This document shows, one piece after another, positions 15,899 to 24,442 of a DNA stretch of 33,554 nt. Source of the stretch: Opitutaceae bacterium (GTDB lineage Bacteria; Verrucomicrobiota; Verrucomicrobiia; Opitutales; Opitutaceae). Location of the stretch: contig JAIXRU010000030.1 in assembly GCA_027485045.1 (NCBI GenBank), positions 1 through 33,554 of the forward strand, given 5' to 3'. Under the pieces are notes generated by a model, which was not told where the DNA came from, did not search any database, and saw only the letters and a list, made by a program, of their open reading frames with translations. Position 1 is the stretch's first letter. The number at the start of each line of letters is the position of its first letter. A program made the translations under genes and the position numbers.

Positions 15899-18685
15899 AT
15901 GAAATCGCTCATCATCAATTCCCCCTATGTCCGCCCCGGTCGGCATTGGGTGGAGACGCGCCCCAACACGCCGCTCGCGCTTAAAGAGGAGCGCCGACCG
16001 GCGGGCTACGAAATCTTCGATCCGCGCAGCCACACCAAGCGCACCGTCACGCTCGACCGCGTGAACGAAATCCGCGCCCGCCTCCAAGCGTGGCAGCAGT
16101 CCGGGCGGCCCGGCCTCACCAGCGTCAGCCGATCGCTAATCGAGCATTGGCACGATCGCACGGCGCGCACGCATCCGTTCTATTTTTGCCAACTAGAAGC
16201 CATCGAATCGCTTATGTGGTGGGTCGAGGCTCCGGCCGATTTTAAGCAGGGCGTCCACCTGCCCGGCGACGGCGGTGCGTGGGAGCGACTCTGCAACAAA
16301 ATGGCCACCGGCACCGGCAAGACTGCCGTCATGGCTATGATCGTGGCCTGGCAGTCGCTCAACGCGCTCACCTACCCGAAGCGGAAGGATTTTTCGTCGG
16401 CGATATTCATGGTCGCCCCCGGTCTCACCGTGCGCGAGCGCTTGCAGGTGCTAAAACCCGGCCACTCGGAGAACTACTACGACCAGTTTAACATCTGCCC
16501 CAACGAAAGTCTTCGCCAAAGACTCAATCAGGCCGAGATCCTCATCGAAAACTGGCACACCCTCATGCCGCAGGAGGAGCCAGAGCGCTCCGTGGTTAAA
16601 AAGGGTGCGGAGACCGACGAGGCTTTTACCCGCCGCGTGCTCGGCCCACTCGCCACGCGCAAGGACATCATCGTCATCAATGACGAAGCGCACCACGCCT
16701 ATCGCGTGCCGGCGGATATCAAGATCAGCCGCAAGCAGGCGGAGGAAGACGGCGTAAATCTGGAGGAGGCCACACGCTGGATCGAAGGCCTCGACCGCAT
16801 TCACAAAACGCGCCGGATCCAGCGTTGCTTCGATCTCTCAGCCACGCCCTTCGCGCCCACCGGCAAGCGCAACAGCGAGCAGGGTTTGTTCGACTGGATC
16901 ATTTCCGACTTCGGCCTCAACGACGCCATCGAAGGCGGCCTTGTGAAGACGCCGCGCGTCGTCGTGCGCGACAGCGCCCTGGCCGACGCCAAGACCTACC
17001 GCTCGAAACTCTACCACCTCTACAACAACCCCGAGGTGAGCGAGGATTTGAACCGGAAGGCCGAGCCGGAGGAGCCCTTGCCCGATCTCGTGCAGAAGGG
17101 TTACACGCTGCTGGCGGCGGATTGGCTGGAGGCCGCGCAGAGTTGGCAAAAAGCCGGGCACCCGTGCCCGCCGGTCATGCTCACGGTCTGCAACCGCACC
17201 GAGACGGCGGCGCGCGTGGAGCGGTTTTTCAATTCCGGCGATTGCCTGATCGAAGGCACCCGCGCCCCCGGCCGCACGCTGCGGGTGGATTCCAAGGTGC
17301 TCGAAAAGGCGGAGGTCGGCGAGAAGGCCACCACCGACAAGGATTACGAGGAGCGGCTGGCCGAGATCGTCCGCACCTCGGGCTTGCCCGAACAAAAGCA
17401 GGCAGAACTCGACGGCCTAAAAAAAGAGCAGTTGCTCCGCGAGATCGTGGACACGGTGGGCAAAGTCGGCCGCGCCGGCCAAGGCCTGCAAAACGTTATC
17501 TCGGTTGCGATGCTCTCCGAGGGCTGGGACGCGAAGAACGTGACGCACATCATGGGTCTGCGCGCCTTTACATCGCAGCTTCTGTGTGAGCAGGTCATCG
17601 GACGCGGCTTGCGGCGTGTGTCCTATGAGACCGACGCAGACGGCCTGTTTTTACCCGAATACGTGAACGTGTTCGGCGTGCCGCTTTCGATTTTCCAAGA
17701 CGTTGAGGACGGCGGCACGCCACCGCCTCCGCCAAAACCCTCCACACAAATCGAGGTCATAGCTGATCGTGTCGCCCATGAGATCACCTGGCCCAACATC
17801 GAGCGCATCGACAGCGTTCTCAAAGCAAAGCTCACCATTGATTGGGCCAAGGTGCCGCCCATCGAACTTGACCCGGCGAACAGCCCCATCTCCGCCGAAA
17901 TGGCGGCGGCGCTCGGCGGCCAGACCGACCTCGGCAAAGTCACCGAGATCGATCTACTGCGCTTCGAGAACCAGTTCCGCTTGCAGCGGCTCCTGTTTCT
18001 CGGGGCGCGCAAGGCCTTCGAGCAATTCGGGAAGGGCCGGTTCAAGAGCAACCCCGAGTTCCTGTTTCTCCAGTTGGTGAAGCTCGTCGAGGCCTTCTGG
18101 AAAACCAACAAGGTGCATATCCCCGACCTGTTCCATCAGGACGATCTGCGCCGCCGTGTGCTTTTCGCGCTCAACATCGACAAGACGGTGCAGCACCTCT
18201 TCCAGCACCTGCGGGAGCAAAACCTGAGCGAACTGGAGCCGATCTTTAACACCGACCGTCCCATCGCCTCGACGGGCGACATGATGACGTGGTTCACCAC
18301 CAAGCCCGCTTATCCCACGGTCAAATCGCACATCAGCCATTGCGTGTTCGATTCTACCTGGGAGGCCTGCGAAGCCTACGAAGTCGAGCGCAACGAACAC
18401 GTGGCCGCCTACGCCAAAAACGACCACCTCGGCTTTCATGTTTTTTACCTGTGGAACGGGTCGAAGCGGAAATACATCCCCGACTTCCTCATCCGGCTAA
18501 AGAACGGGAAAAACCTCATCCTTGAAGTGAAGGGTGAGGATTCGCAGCAGAACCAAGCCAAGCGGCAGGCACTAGGGGAGTGGATTCAAGCCGTGAACAA
18601 CAAGGGCGGGTTTGGGACGTGGGCGGCAGACGTGTCGTTCACGCCGTCCGATATCCCCGGCATCCTCAAGCGCCACAACGGGTAA
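15899..18685 (+). CDS. Type III-like restriction helicase-nuclease (Res)
   Basis: A 928-residue superfamily 2 helicase with a nuclease tail, the restriction partner of Mod. The Walker A loop is MATGTGKT (residues 135-142), motif II is DEAH (262-265), motif III SATPF, and motif VI QVIGRGLRR follows SEGWDAKNV. The C-terminal PD-(D/E)xK site is Pro861-Asp862 with Glu876-Val-Lys878 (PDF...LEVKG). The opening INSPY..PGRHW resembles what I recall of the BPTD_3080 restriction endonuclease family, an assignment to be checked. It should translocate or switch on DNA and cut unmodified sites in complex with Mod. The ATG lies 7 bases behind the mod stop. Confidence 0.9.
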   Translation: MKSLIINSPYVRPGRHWVETRPNTPLALKEERRPAGYEIFDPRSHTKRTVTLDRVNEIRARLQAWQQSGRPGLTSVSRSLIEHWHDRTARTHPFYFCQLEAIESLMWWVEAPADFKQGVHLPGDGGAWERLCNKMATGTGKTAVMAMIVAWQSLNALTYPKRKDFSSAIFMVAPGLTVRERLQVLKPGHSENYYDQFNICPNESLRQRLNQAEILIENWHTLMPQEEPERSVVKKGAETDEAFTRRVLGPLATRKDIIVINDEAHHAYRVPADIKISRKQAEEDGVNLEEATRWIEGLDRIHKTRRIQRCFDLSATPFAPTGKRNSEQGLFDWIISDFGLNDAIEGGLVKTPRVVVRDSALADAKTYRSKLYHLYNNPEVSEDLNRKAEPEEPLPDLVQKGYTLLAADWLEAAQSWQKAGHPCPPVMLTVCNRTETAARVERFFNSGDCLIEGTRAPGRTLRVDSKVLEKAEVGEKATTDKDYEERLAEIVRTSGLPEQKQAELDGLKKEQLLREIVDTVGKVGRAGQGLQNVISVAMLSEGWDAKNVTHIMGLRAFTSQLLCEQVIGRGLRRVSYETDADGLFLPEYVNVFGVPLSIFQDVEDGGTPPPPPKPSTQIEVIADRVAHEITWPNIERIDSVLKAKLTIDWAKVPPIELDPANSPISAEMAAALGGQTDLGKVTEIDLLRFENQFRLQRLLFLGARKAFEQFGKGRFKSNPEFLFLQLVKLVEAFWKTNKVHIPDLFHQDDLRRRVLFALNIDKTVQHLFQHLREQNLSELEPIFNTDRPIASTGDMMTWFTTKPAYPTVKSHISHCVFDSTWEACEAYEVERNEHVAAYAKNDHLGFHVFYLWNGSKRKYIPDFLIRLKNGKNLILEVKGEDSQQNQAKRQALGEWIQAVNNKGGFGTWAADVSFTPSDIPGILKRHNG

Positions 18686-18710
18686 ACCTCACTCATTGCC
18701 ATCGCCACCC

Positions 18711-19541
18711 ATGAGCCAGGAAATCACGCCGTTTGAAGCCATCCGCCGCACCAACGTGACGGGCAACGAATACTGGTCGAGTCGCGACTTCGCCAAGGTG
18801 CTCGGCTACGTCAATTACCGCCATTTTCAGGCGGTCATCGAGAAAGCCCGCACCGCCTGTTTCAACAGCGGCCAGCGCGTGGAAGACCATTTCGTCGGAT
18901 CCGACCAAATGGTCGAGATCGGCAGCGGCGCACAGCGTCTGCTGAAGACCGTGATGATGTCGCGCTACGCCTGTTACCTCGTCATCCAGAACGCAGACCC
19001 GTCCAAGGAAATCGTTGCCCAGGGGCAGACCTATTTCGCCATCCAGACCCGCCGCCAGGAGCTGTCTGACGAAGAGGTACAGGCCCAACGCCGACTTTCC
19101 ATCCGCTCCGAACTGCGCACCCACAACAGCCAGTTGGCCGACGCCGCCAAAGACGCCGGGGTGATCGAGCCCCGCGACTACGCCATCTTCCAAAACCACG
19201 GTTACATGGGCCTCTACGGTGGCCTCGGTGCTCAAGACATCCACCGCCGCAAAGAGCTGAAAAAAGGCGAACAGATCCTCGACCACATGGGCAGCACCGA
19301 GCTGGCCGCCAATCTCTTCCGGGCGACGCAGGCCGAGGAAAAACTCCGCCGCGAAAAGATCACCGGTAAGGACAAGGCCAACCAAGCCCACCGCGAAGTT
19401 GGAGCGAAAGTTCGCCAAACGATCAAAGAACTGGGCGGCACCATGCCCGAGCACCTCCCGGCGGCCGAGAGCATCAAGAAGCTGGAATCGAAGCAGCGGA
19501 AGGCATTGAAAGCGTCGCCGAAAAAGCTCCCTCCCGCATGA
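18711..19541 (+). CDS. dinD: DNA damage-inducible protein D (DinD) homologue
   Basis: A 276-residue protein that aligns closely from end to end with what I remember of E. coli DinD: WSSRDFAKVLGY.NYRHF near the N-terminus (a BRO-N-like fold), SRYACYLVIQNADP, GQTYFAIQTRRQEL, FQNHGYMGLYGG, and DHMGSTELAANLFRATQ. E. coli DinD belongs to the SOS regulon and has been reported to inhibit RecA filament activities. The ATG at 18711 gives the standard N-terminus; the frame is open further upstream inside res but lacks homology there. It begins 25 bases after res, in the same direction, so it is probably the third gene of the cassette. Confidence 0.92.
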   Translation: MSQEITPFEAIRRTNVTGNEYWSSRDFAKVLGYVNYRHFQAVIEKARTACFNSGQRVEDHFVGSDQMVEIGSGAQRLLKTVMMSRYACYLVIQNADPSKEIVAQGQTYFAIQTRRQELSDEEVQAQRRLSIRSELRTHNSQLADAAKDAGVIEPRDYAIFQNHGYMGLYGGLGAQDIHRRKELKKGEQILDHMGSTELAANLFRATQAEEKLRREKITGKDKANQAHREVGAKVRQTIKELGGTMPEHLPAAESIKKLESKQRKALKASPKKLPPA

Positions 19542-19681
19542 AACCCCGCACCGCTACCTGGAACGAAGAGACTGAATGCTTGATGGCCCTGAGTGTGCGC
19601 CATGAGGTTGCCAAAAGTAGTGTCCAAGTTGCTGTTTTGCCTTCACTTCCCCGCATTTATAGACTTATTAATTATCCATAA
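19538..19681 (+). CDS. Short ORF (47 residues) overlapping the dinD stop; possible truncated gene
   Basis: An ATG at 19538 overlaps the dinD stop as ATGA, the arrangement of coupled genes. The frame starts MKPRTATWNEETE and ends in the AT-rich stretch at a TAA. The first ~25 codons have island-like composition; the last 20 run into low-G+C sequence. This looks like the head of a fourth cassette gene cut off at the island junction, or like chance. I do not recognise it. Confidence 0.3.
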   Translation: MKPRTATWNEETECLMALSVRHEVAKSSVQVAVLPSLPRIYRLINYP

Positions 19682-19863
19682 AATTATAAATATTAATTGA
19701 TTACGCGTTAATTAAGACTTATCTAGCATTGGTGAAATCGGTTCGTCGCCCTCTGCTCGAACCAATTTTTTATCAGGCAGGAAACTCACGGGCTTAAGTG
19801 AAAGAGCGACACCCGCAGGCTTGTAACGCCGAGGCGGGGCGGTGACGGTGGCGCGAAATTTTT
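19542..19863. other. AT-rich spacer between dinD and murJ
   Basis: This 322-base stretch contains the short ORF above, a very AT-rich part (37 G+C of 120 bases for 19621-19740, about 31%), the degenerate tRNA end at 19740-19770, and about 90 bases leading to murJ. The octamer AGACTTAT occurs twice in direct orientation (about 19660 and 19715), and TTAATTAA-type palindromes are present. These could be integrase arm sites or promoter DNA. Confidence 0.5.
19740..19770 (+). repeat. Putative attachment site, right copy (degenerate tRNA-Gly 3' end)
   Basis: It matches 12762-12792 at 26 of 31 bases in direct orientation. No tRNA body precedes it. The copy also contains a GGTTCG/CGAACC dyad followed by AATTTTTT, so it could double as a rho-independent terminator for the dinD transcript. 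Drift at five positions is what a displaced tRNA end, free of selection, would show. Confidence 0.6.
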
Positions 19864-21447
19864 ATGGGCAAAGCGCTGCGCAATATCGGTATCGTGTCGG
19901 GGCTGACCATGGTCTCGCGCGTGCTTGGGTTGGGGCGCGAGATGGCGATTGCAGCGGTGTTCGGGGCCACCGCTCTGGGGTCGGCTTTTGCCACCGCGTT
20001 TACTTTGCCAAATCTGTTCCGGCGTTTGCTGGGGGAGGGCGCGCTCACCGCCGCGTTGGTTCCCACTTTGCAGGAAGAGACGGCCCGGGGGGGCGAGGCG
20101 GCGGCCTTGCGCTTGGTCAGCGAGGTGGCGACGTGGACCTTGCTGGCGGCGGGCGTGATCACGGCGGCGGCGATGGTTCTGCTGGGCGCGCATGCGTGGT
20201 GGGGGCCGCAGTTGCTGGCGTGGGGCTGGGAGGCGGATACGGTGGAGCGCTGGGAGCTGGGAGCGGAGCTGGGCGTGGTGCTTTTTCCCTATATGGTGAC
20301 GGTGTGTCTGGCGGCGGTATTTAGCGCGGCCTTACAGACGCGGGGGCGGTTTTTGGAGCCGGCGCTTAATCCGGTGTGGTTGAATTTGTGCATGGTCGGT
20401 CTTCTTGGTTACGGCGTGTGGAGCGCGCCGGGCGACGATGCGGTGCGCATGCGCTGGCTATGCGTTGGGGTGCTGGCGGGCGGAGTGTCGCAGATGGTGG
20501 GGCCGGCGTGGGCCTTGATGCGGCTGGGGTGGTCGCCGCGTTGGTCGCCGCAGGCGGGGCCGGGCGTGCGGCAGATCGCGCGGTTGATGGTGCCGACGCT
20601 TTTCGGCTCGGCCATTTACCTGGTGAACATGACGGTTTCGCGGTTGCTGGGACTTTCGCTGGATGACGCGGCGGCGACGGTGCTGAATCTTTCGACGCGG
20701 GTGATGGAGCTGCCGATCGGGGTGTTTGCGGTGGCGATCACGACGGTGGTTTTTCAACAAATCTCAAAGCATGCTGCGGAGGGGCGGCTGGATCTTCTGG
20801 CGGTGGATTACCGGAAGGGCATGCGACTAATTTTACTGGTTAATGTGCCGGCGGCGGTGGGGTTGGTGGTGTTGGCGGAGCCGATCACCCGGGTGCTTTT
20901 CGAGCGGGGGAAATTCACGGCGGAGAACACGTTGACCATGGCGCCGGTGCTGGCGGTCGGGGCGCTGGCGCTGCCCGCGCTGGCCTTCGTGGGGCTGGCT
21001 TTGCGGGCGTTTTATGCACGCAAGGATATGCGCACGCCGGTGCAGGCGGCGGGGTGGAGTTTTGTCATCAACGTGGTGGCGAGCGTGGCGCTGATGCAGT
21101 GGTTTAGCGTGACCGGGCTGGCGGCGGGCTCGACGGTGGCGGTGTTGTTTCAGGCCGGGTTTTTGCAGGCGAAACTCGCGCGTGTGCATGAGGGCTTGGG
21201 GGTCGCCCATCTGGCCGGACATCTGGGCAAAGTCGTCGCGGCCAGCGTGGTGATGGGTGGGGTTGTGGCCTTGGCGTGGTGGGGGTGGCGTGAGGCGGTG
21301 GGGACGGGCAGCGGGCGCGATCTGGCCGGGCTGGCGGTGAGCGTGGTGGCGGGGGTGGTGACCTTCGGCGCGGCGGCGTGGGGCTTGCGCCTGGAGGGGC
21401 GGGACGAGGTGCTGGCGATGATGAAGCGGAAGCTGAAACGCGGATAA
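19864..21447 (+). CDS. murJ: Lipid II flippase MurJ
   Basis: A 527-residue polytopic membrane protein of the MVF/MurJ family that flips lipid II for peptidoglycan synthesis. The N-terminus (GKALRNIGIVSGLTMVSRVLG followed by GREMAIAAVFG) and the first-helix F.LPNLFRRLLGEGALTAALVP stretch are highly conserved in MurJ. About 13-14 hydrophobic segments can be seen, the normal number. The coding strand is very G-rich. It is the first gene right of the putative island and has no obvious ribosome binding site. Confidence 0.95.
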   Translation: MGKALRNIGIVSGLTMVSRVLGLGREMAIAAVFGATALGSAFATAFTLPNLFRRLLGEGALTAALVPTLQEETARGGEAAALRLVSEVATWTLLAAGVITAAAMVLLGAHAWWGPQLLAWGWEADTVERWELGAELGVVLFPYMVTVCLAAVFSAALQTRGRFLEPALNPVWLNLCMVGLLGYGVWSAPGDDAVRMRWLCVGVLAGGVSQMVGPAWALMRLGWSPRWSPQAGPGVRQIARLMVPTLFGSAIYLVNMTVSRLLGLSLDDAAATVLNLSTRVMELPIGVFAVAITTVVFQQISKHAAEGRLDLLAVDYRKGMRLILLVNVPAAVGLVVLAEPITRVLFERGKFTAENTLTMAPVLAVGALALPALAFVGLALRAFYARKDMRTPVQAAGWSFVINVVASVALMQWFSVTGLAAGSTVAVLFQAGFLQAKLARVHEGLGVAHLAGHLGKVVAASVVMGGVVALAWWGWREAVGTGSGRDLAGLAVSVVAGVVTFGAAAWGLRLEGRDEVLAMMKRKLKRG

Positions 21448-21523
21448 GGGGGCAGACGCGGCGGTTACAGTCGTGTGATATGAGGCGAAATTTTGGCGCG
21501 GCGGCAGGGATGGTTGTTTTTTT

Positions 21524-22984
21524 ATGGGAAACCGGAACGCGGTGTGCTGGCGGTTTTGGATGATGAATTCTCCGACCGCTAATGTTTGTGGAAATGGGGT
21601 GCCGAGGCGGCGGTTTTTGCAGAGTGGTTTGGCGGCGTTGATTGCAGGCTTGGGCGTTCCGGTGGGACTTCGGGCGCAGGACCGCCGGGGTGCGACGGGG
21701 CAGACGGAAGCGGCGGCGGGTTCGGTGCGCAATGTGGTGCTCTTCATCGCGGACGGGGTGGGCACGGCGCACTATGCTCTGGCCCGAGCTTACAAGGGAG
21801 CGCCGCTGGTCTTTGAAGCGGCGATCTGCGGTCTGGCGGCCACGGCGTCGGCGGATTCGTTTATCACGGACAGCGCGGCGGCGGGCACGGCGATCGCGAC
21901 GGGGTATCGCACCCGTAATGGCTCGGTGGGGGTGGACGCAGACGGGCGGGAACGGCGCACGATTTTGGAGGCGGCGCGTGCCTCCGGCCGGGCGACCGGG
22001 CTGGTGGTTACGGGGAGTTTTACCACGGCTACCGCGGCGGTGTTTGCGGCGCATACGAAAGCGCGGGGTGAGACCTTGCAGATTGCCCGTCAACTGGTGG
22101 AAGCGGATCTGACGGTGATGTTGGGGGGTGGCAGAAAGCTGTTGACGCAGCCTATGGCCGGGGAGGGCGGGCCTACCTTGGAGCAGACTTTGCGGGAGCG
22201 CGGTTACGCCTTGCCGAAGACGGCGGCGGAGCTGGAGGCCACGCCGGCGGGGCGGGTGTTTGGGTTGTTTGCGGAGGACGCCTTGTTTCCGGTGATCGAC
22301 CGGGCGAAGCTTGGGCCTACCCAACCGATGTTGCCGGCGATGACCAGGCACGCGTTGCAAACCTTGGATCAAAACGAGAAGGGCTTTTTTGTGATGGTGG
22401 AAGGCACGCAGACGGACTGGGCCGGGCATCAGAACGACCCGGTGATGCTGGTGCACGAGTTGCTGGAATTTGATGCGGCGGTGGCGGAGGCGATGCGGTT
22501 CGCGGCGGGGCGTTCCGATACGTTAGTGATCGTGGTTTCGGACCATGCTTGCGGAGGGCTGGCGCTGGGTAACAGCCGGGCCCAGGCGGCGAGCAAGCGG
22601 GGTCTAAGCCAGGACGAAGTGCTGGCACCGTTGCGCGCGGCAAAGGCCAGTGCGACGGCACTTTGGGAGGCTTACGGCATAGCCCAAAAGCCCGATGCGG
22701 AGACGATCCGGCGAGTGGTCGCGGAGCATTGGGGGGTGCAGTTTAACGAGGCTCAAGTCGCCGAGGTGTCGGCGGCGGCGGCCGATCCGAAACGGGACGA
22801 AGACTATGATGGGCTGGGGCGGGTCTTTAGCCGCGACTTTACTTATCTGGATTGGACCACGCATGAACATACGGCGGAGGACGTGCCGTTGTATGCTACG
22901 GGGCCGGGTGCGCCCAGGGGTGCGATGCATTTGACCGAGCTGGCTGGCGTGATGGCGCGGGCGCTCGGGGTGACGCTGGAATAG
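21524..22984 (+). CDS. Alkaline phosphatase, Tat-exported
   Basis: A 486-residue phosphomonoesterase of the PhoA superfamily. The twin-arginine signal reads PRRRFLQSG and a hydrophobic stretch (about residues 27-50), so a folded, metal-loaded enzyme is sent to the periplasm. The metal and nucleophile motifs are ADGVG (76-80) and TDSAAAGTA (115-123) with Ser117 as phosphorylated residue; VSDHACGGL carries further metal ligands. Downstream HEHTAEDVPLYATGPG gives the last His. Starts at 21524, 21560 and 21563 are possible; the later ones give a shorter n-region before the twin arginines. It converges on hflX with 37 bases between. Confidence 0.93.
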   Translation: MGNRNAVCWRFWMMNSPTANVCGNGVPRRRFLQSGLAALIAGLGVPVGLRAQDRRGATGQTEAAAGSVRNVVLFIADGVGTAHYALARAYKGAPLVFEAAICGLAATASADSFITDSAAAGTAIATGYRTRNGSVGVDADGRERRTILEAARASGRATGLVVTGSFTTATAAVFAAHTKARGETLQIARQLVEADLTVMLGGGRKLLTQPMAGEGGPTLEQTLRERGYALPKTAAELEATPAGRVFGLFAEDALFPVIDRAKLGPTQPMLPAMTRHALQTLDQNEKGFFVMVEGTQTDWAGHQNDPVMLVHELLEFDAAVAEAMRFAAGRSDTLVIVVSDHACGGLALGNSRAQAASKRGLSQDEVLAPLRAAKASATALWEAYGIAQKPDAETIRRVVAEHWGVQFNEAQVAEVSAAAADPKRDEDYDGLGRVFSRDFTYLDWTTHEHTAEDVPLYATGPGAPRGAMHLTELAGVMARALGVTLE

Positions 22985-23021
22985 TTCGCGTAGCTTTTCT
23001 CAGCCGCGCCGTTTTTTCTCT

Positions 23022-24323
23022 CTAAGTGGCGACCACAAAAGCGTGATAGGGGGCTTGTTGGCTGGGCGGGATACGCACCTTTAAGAAGACGCCTTCGTCG
23101 CGTTGTTCCTCGAATTGCACGTGGCCGATTTGGTGGGTGCGGGCGATGAGGTCGTAGCGGGCGTGGGGGATAAGTAGAGTTAGCTGGCCGAAGGCGTCGG
23201 CGATGAGCTCCAGGCATTGATCAACCAGGCGGGGCAGGCCTTCGCCTGAACGCGCGCTGAGGAAGATGCCGTCAGGGGCCAGGGCGCGGGCGCGGAGGAG
23301 GTGGGCTTCGTCGGCGGCGTCCACTTTGTTAAAGACGGTGATCATGCGTTTGGTGTCGGCCCCGAGCTCGCCGAGCACGCCGAGGGTGGTGGCGTGGTGG
23401 GCGGCGACGTTGGGGGCGGTGACGTCGAGCACGTGTATTAGGAAATCGGCGACAATGGCTTCCTCAAGGGTGGCTTTGAAGGCTTCGACGAGGCCGTGAG
23501 GCAGGCGGCGGATGAAGCCCACGGTGTCGGTGATCAGCAGCTTTTGGTTGCCGCGCAGGAGGAGCTGGCGGGTGGTGGGGTCGAGGGTGGCGAAGAGTTT
23601 GTCCTCGGCCAGGACGCTGGCGCCGGTGAGGGCGTTGAGCAGGGAGGATTTGCCGGCGTTGGTGTAACCTACGATGGCGGCGGTGGGGACGGGGACGCGC
23701 TGGCGTTTCTGGCGTTGCACGCTGCGTTGTTTTCGCACGTCGCCCAGTTCGCGTTTGAGGCGCACGATACGGTCGTTGACCAGGCGGCGATCTTGTTCGA
23801 GCTGGGTTTCGCCTTCACCGCCCATTGCGCCGCCGCCGCCTCCGCCGCCGCGCTGGCGGGAGAGGTGGGTCCAGGCGCGGGTGAGGCGGGGCAGGGAGTA
23901 TTCCATGCGGGCCAAGGCGACCTGAAGGACGGCTTCGCGGGTGCTGGCGCGGTCGGCGAAGATGTCGAGAATCACCTCTTCACGGTCGATGACCGCGAGT
24001 TCGGAGAGTTTTTCCCAGTTGCGCTGCTGGGCGGGGGAGAGGGATTCGTCGATCACGATGAGATCGGCGTTGAGGGCCTTGGCGGCGGCGATGATTTCCT
24101 CGGTTTTGCCGCTGCCGAGGAGGGTGGCGGGGGTGGGTTGGCGTAGGTTAACCAGTTCGGTGGCGACGACTTCGATGCGCAGGTTTTGCACCAGTTCGTC
24201 CAACTCGGCCAGCAGCTCGGCGGCCTCGCCTGGGGCCATATCGTGGGTCTGGATGCCCACGAGAAAGGCGCGTTGGCAGCGTTTGGATTCGGTGGAGGGA
24301 ACCTGATCGAGAAAATCGGCCAT
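23022..24323 (-). CDS. hflX: Ribosome-associated GTPase HflX
   Basis: A 433-residue GTPase that splits stalled or heat-damaged ribosomes in characterised bacteria. The N-terminal HflX domain (about 15-155) contains LLGSGKTEE and [13 protein letters not shown], followed by a Gly-rich linker with an unusually long glycine run (159-165), then [13 protein letters not shown]. The G domain has G1 GYTNAGKSS (219-227), G3 DTVG (266-269) and G4 NKVD (332-335). The ATG at 24323 was chosen because homology begins there; the open frame upstream covers a low-complexity heptad tract and is not coding. Confidence 0.95.
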   Translation of the reverse strand: MADFLDQVPSTESKRCQRAFLVGIQTHDMAPGEAAELLAELDELVQNLRIEVVATELVNLRQPTPATLLGSGKTEEIIAAAKALNADLIVIDESLSPAQQRNWEKLSELAVIDREEVILDIFADRASTREAVLQVALARMEYSLPRLTRAWTHLSRQRGGGGGGGAMGGEGETQLEQDRRLVNDRIVRLKRELGDVRKQRSVQRQKRQRVPVPTAAIVGYTNAGKSSLLNALTGASVLAEDKLFATLDPTTRQLLLRGNQKLLITDTVGFIRRLPHGLVEAFKATLEEAIVADFLIHVLDVTAPNVAAHHATTLGVLGELGADTKRMITVFNKVDAADEAHLLRARALAPDGIFLSARSGEGLPRLVDQCLELIADAFGQLTLLIPHARYDLIARTHQIGHVQFEEQRDEGVFLKVRIPPSQQAPYHAFVVAT

Positions 24324-24336
24324 GGAAAAGAAACGT

Positions 24337-24390
24337 GGAGCTGGGGGCTTGGAGCAGGGAGCGGGGAGTTGGGGGCGCGGAGTCGGGGCG
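24337..24390. repeat. Purine-rich heptad tract upstream of hflX
   Basis: Degenerate seven-base units of the form GGGAGCN follow each other (for example GGAGCTG, GGGGCTT, GGGAGCG, GGGAGTT, GGGGGCG). The tract lies 14-67 bases before the hflX ATG. A similar tract precedes the ATPase gene at 31408. Confidence 0.5.
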
Positions 24391-24399
24391 CGGGCGGCA

Positions 24400-24420
24400 A
24401 AGTAACCAGATAGGTTACTT
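24400..24420 (-). terminator. Hairpin between the HAD gene and hflX, weak terminator
   Basis: A perfect 8-bp stem AAGTAACC/GGTTACTT with a 5-base loop, 23 bases past the HAD stop. On the - strand it ends in TTT only, so termination would be weak. Confidence 0.4.
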
Positions 24421-24442
24421 GAGGCTTTAGGGGGCCGGAAGG

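Larger units (their letters stand above)
12787..19770. mobile_element. Putative tRNA-anchored genomic (defence) island with mod-res-dinD
   Basis: The segment lies between the tRNA-Gly 3' end and a degenerate copy of that end 7 kb downstream. It carries only defence and DNA-damage-type genes (methyltransferase, restriction helicase-nuclease, DinD), and its codon use favours C in third position, unlike the G-rich exosortase and murJ genes on either side. The right edge is strongly AT-rich. No integrase, excisionase or transposase is visible, so it is either a remnant, a unit moved in trans, or trimmed by deletion. The boundaries are inferred from the direct repeat alone. Confidence 0.6.

Noticed and set aside
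18612-18710. Longer DinD starting inside res
   Set aside because: The extra 33 residues are a frame-shifted reading of the res end; homology to DinD starts at 18711.
12892-19785. Inverted 10-base match TTTCCTGCCT / AGGCAGGAAA at the two island ends
   Set aside because: A 10-base inverted match between two ~100-base flanks is weak evidence, and it is not placed at the repeat borders.
19700-19786. Second tRNA gene or tRNA pseudogene at 19740-19770
   Set aside because: Only the 3' end is present; no acceptor 5' strand, D-arm or anticodon arm can be found upstream.
23496-24146. Long + strand ORFs opposite hflX
   Set aside because: They are antisense shadows caused by high G+C; they are Gly/Ala-rich and lack motifs.
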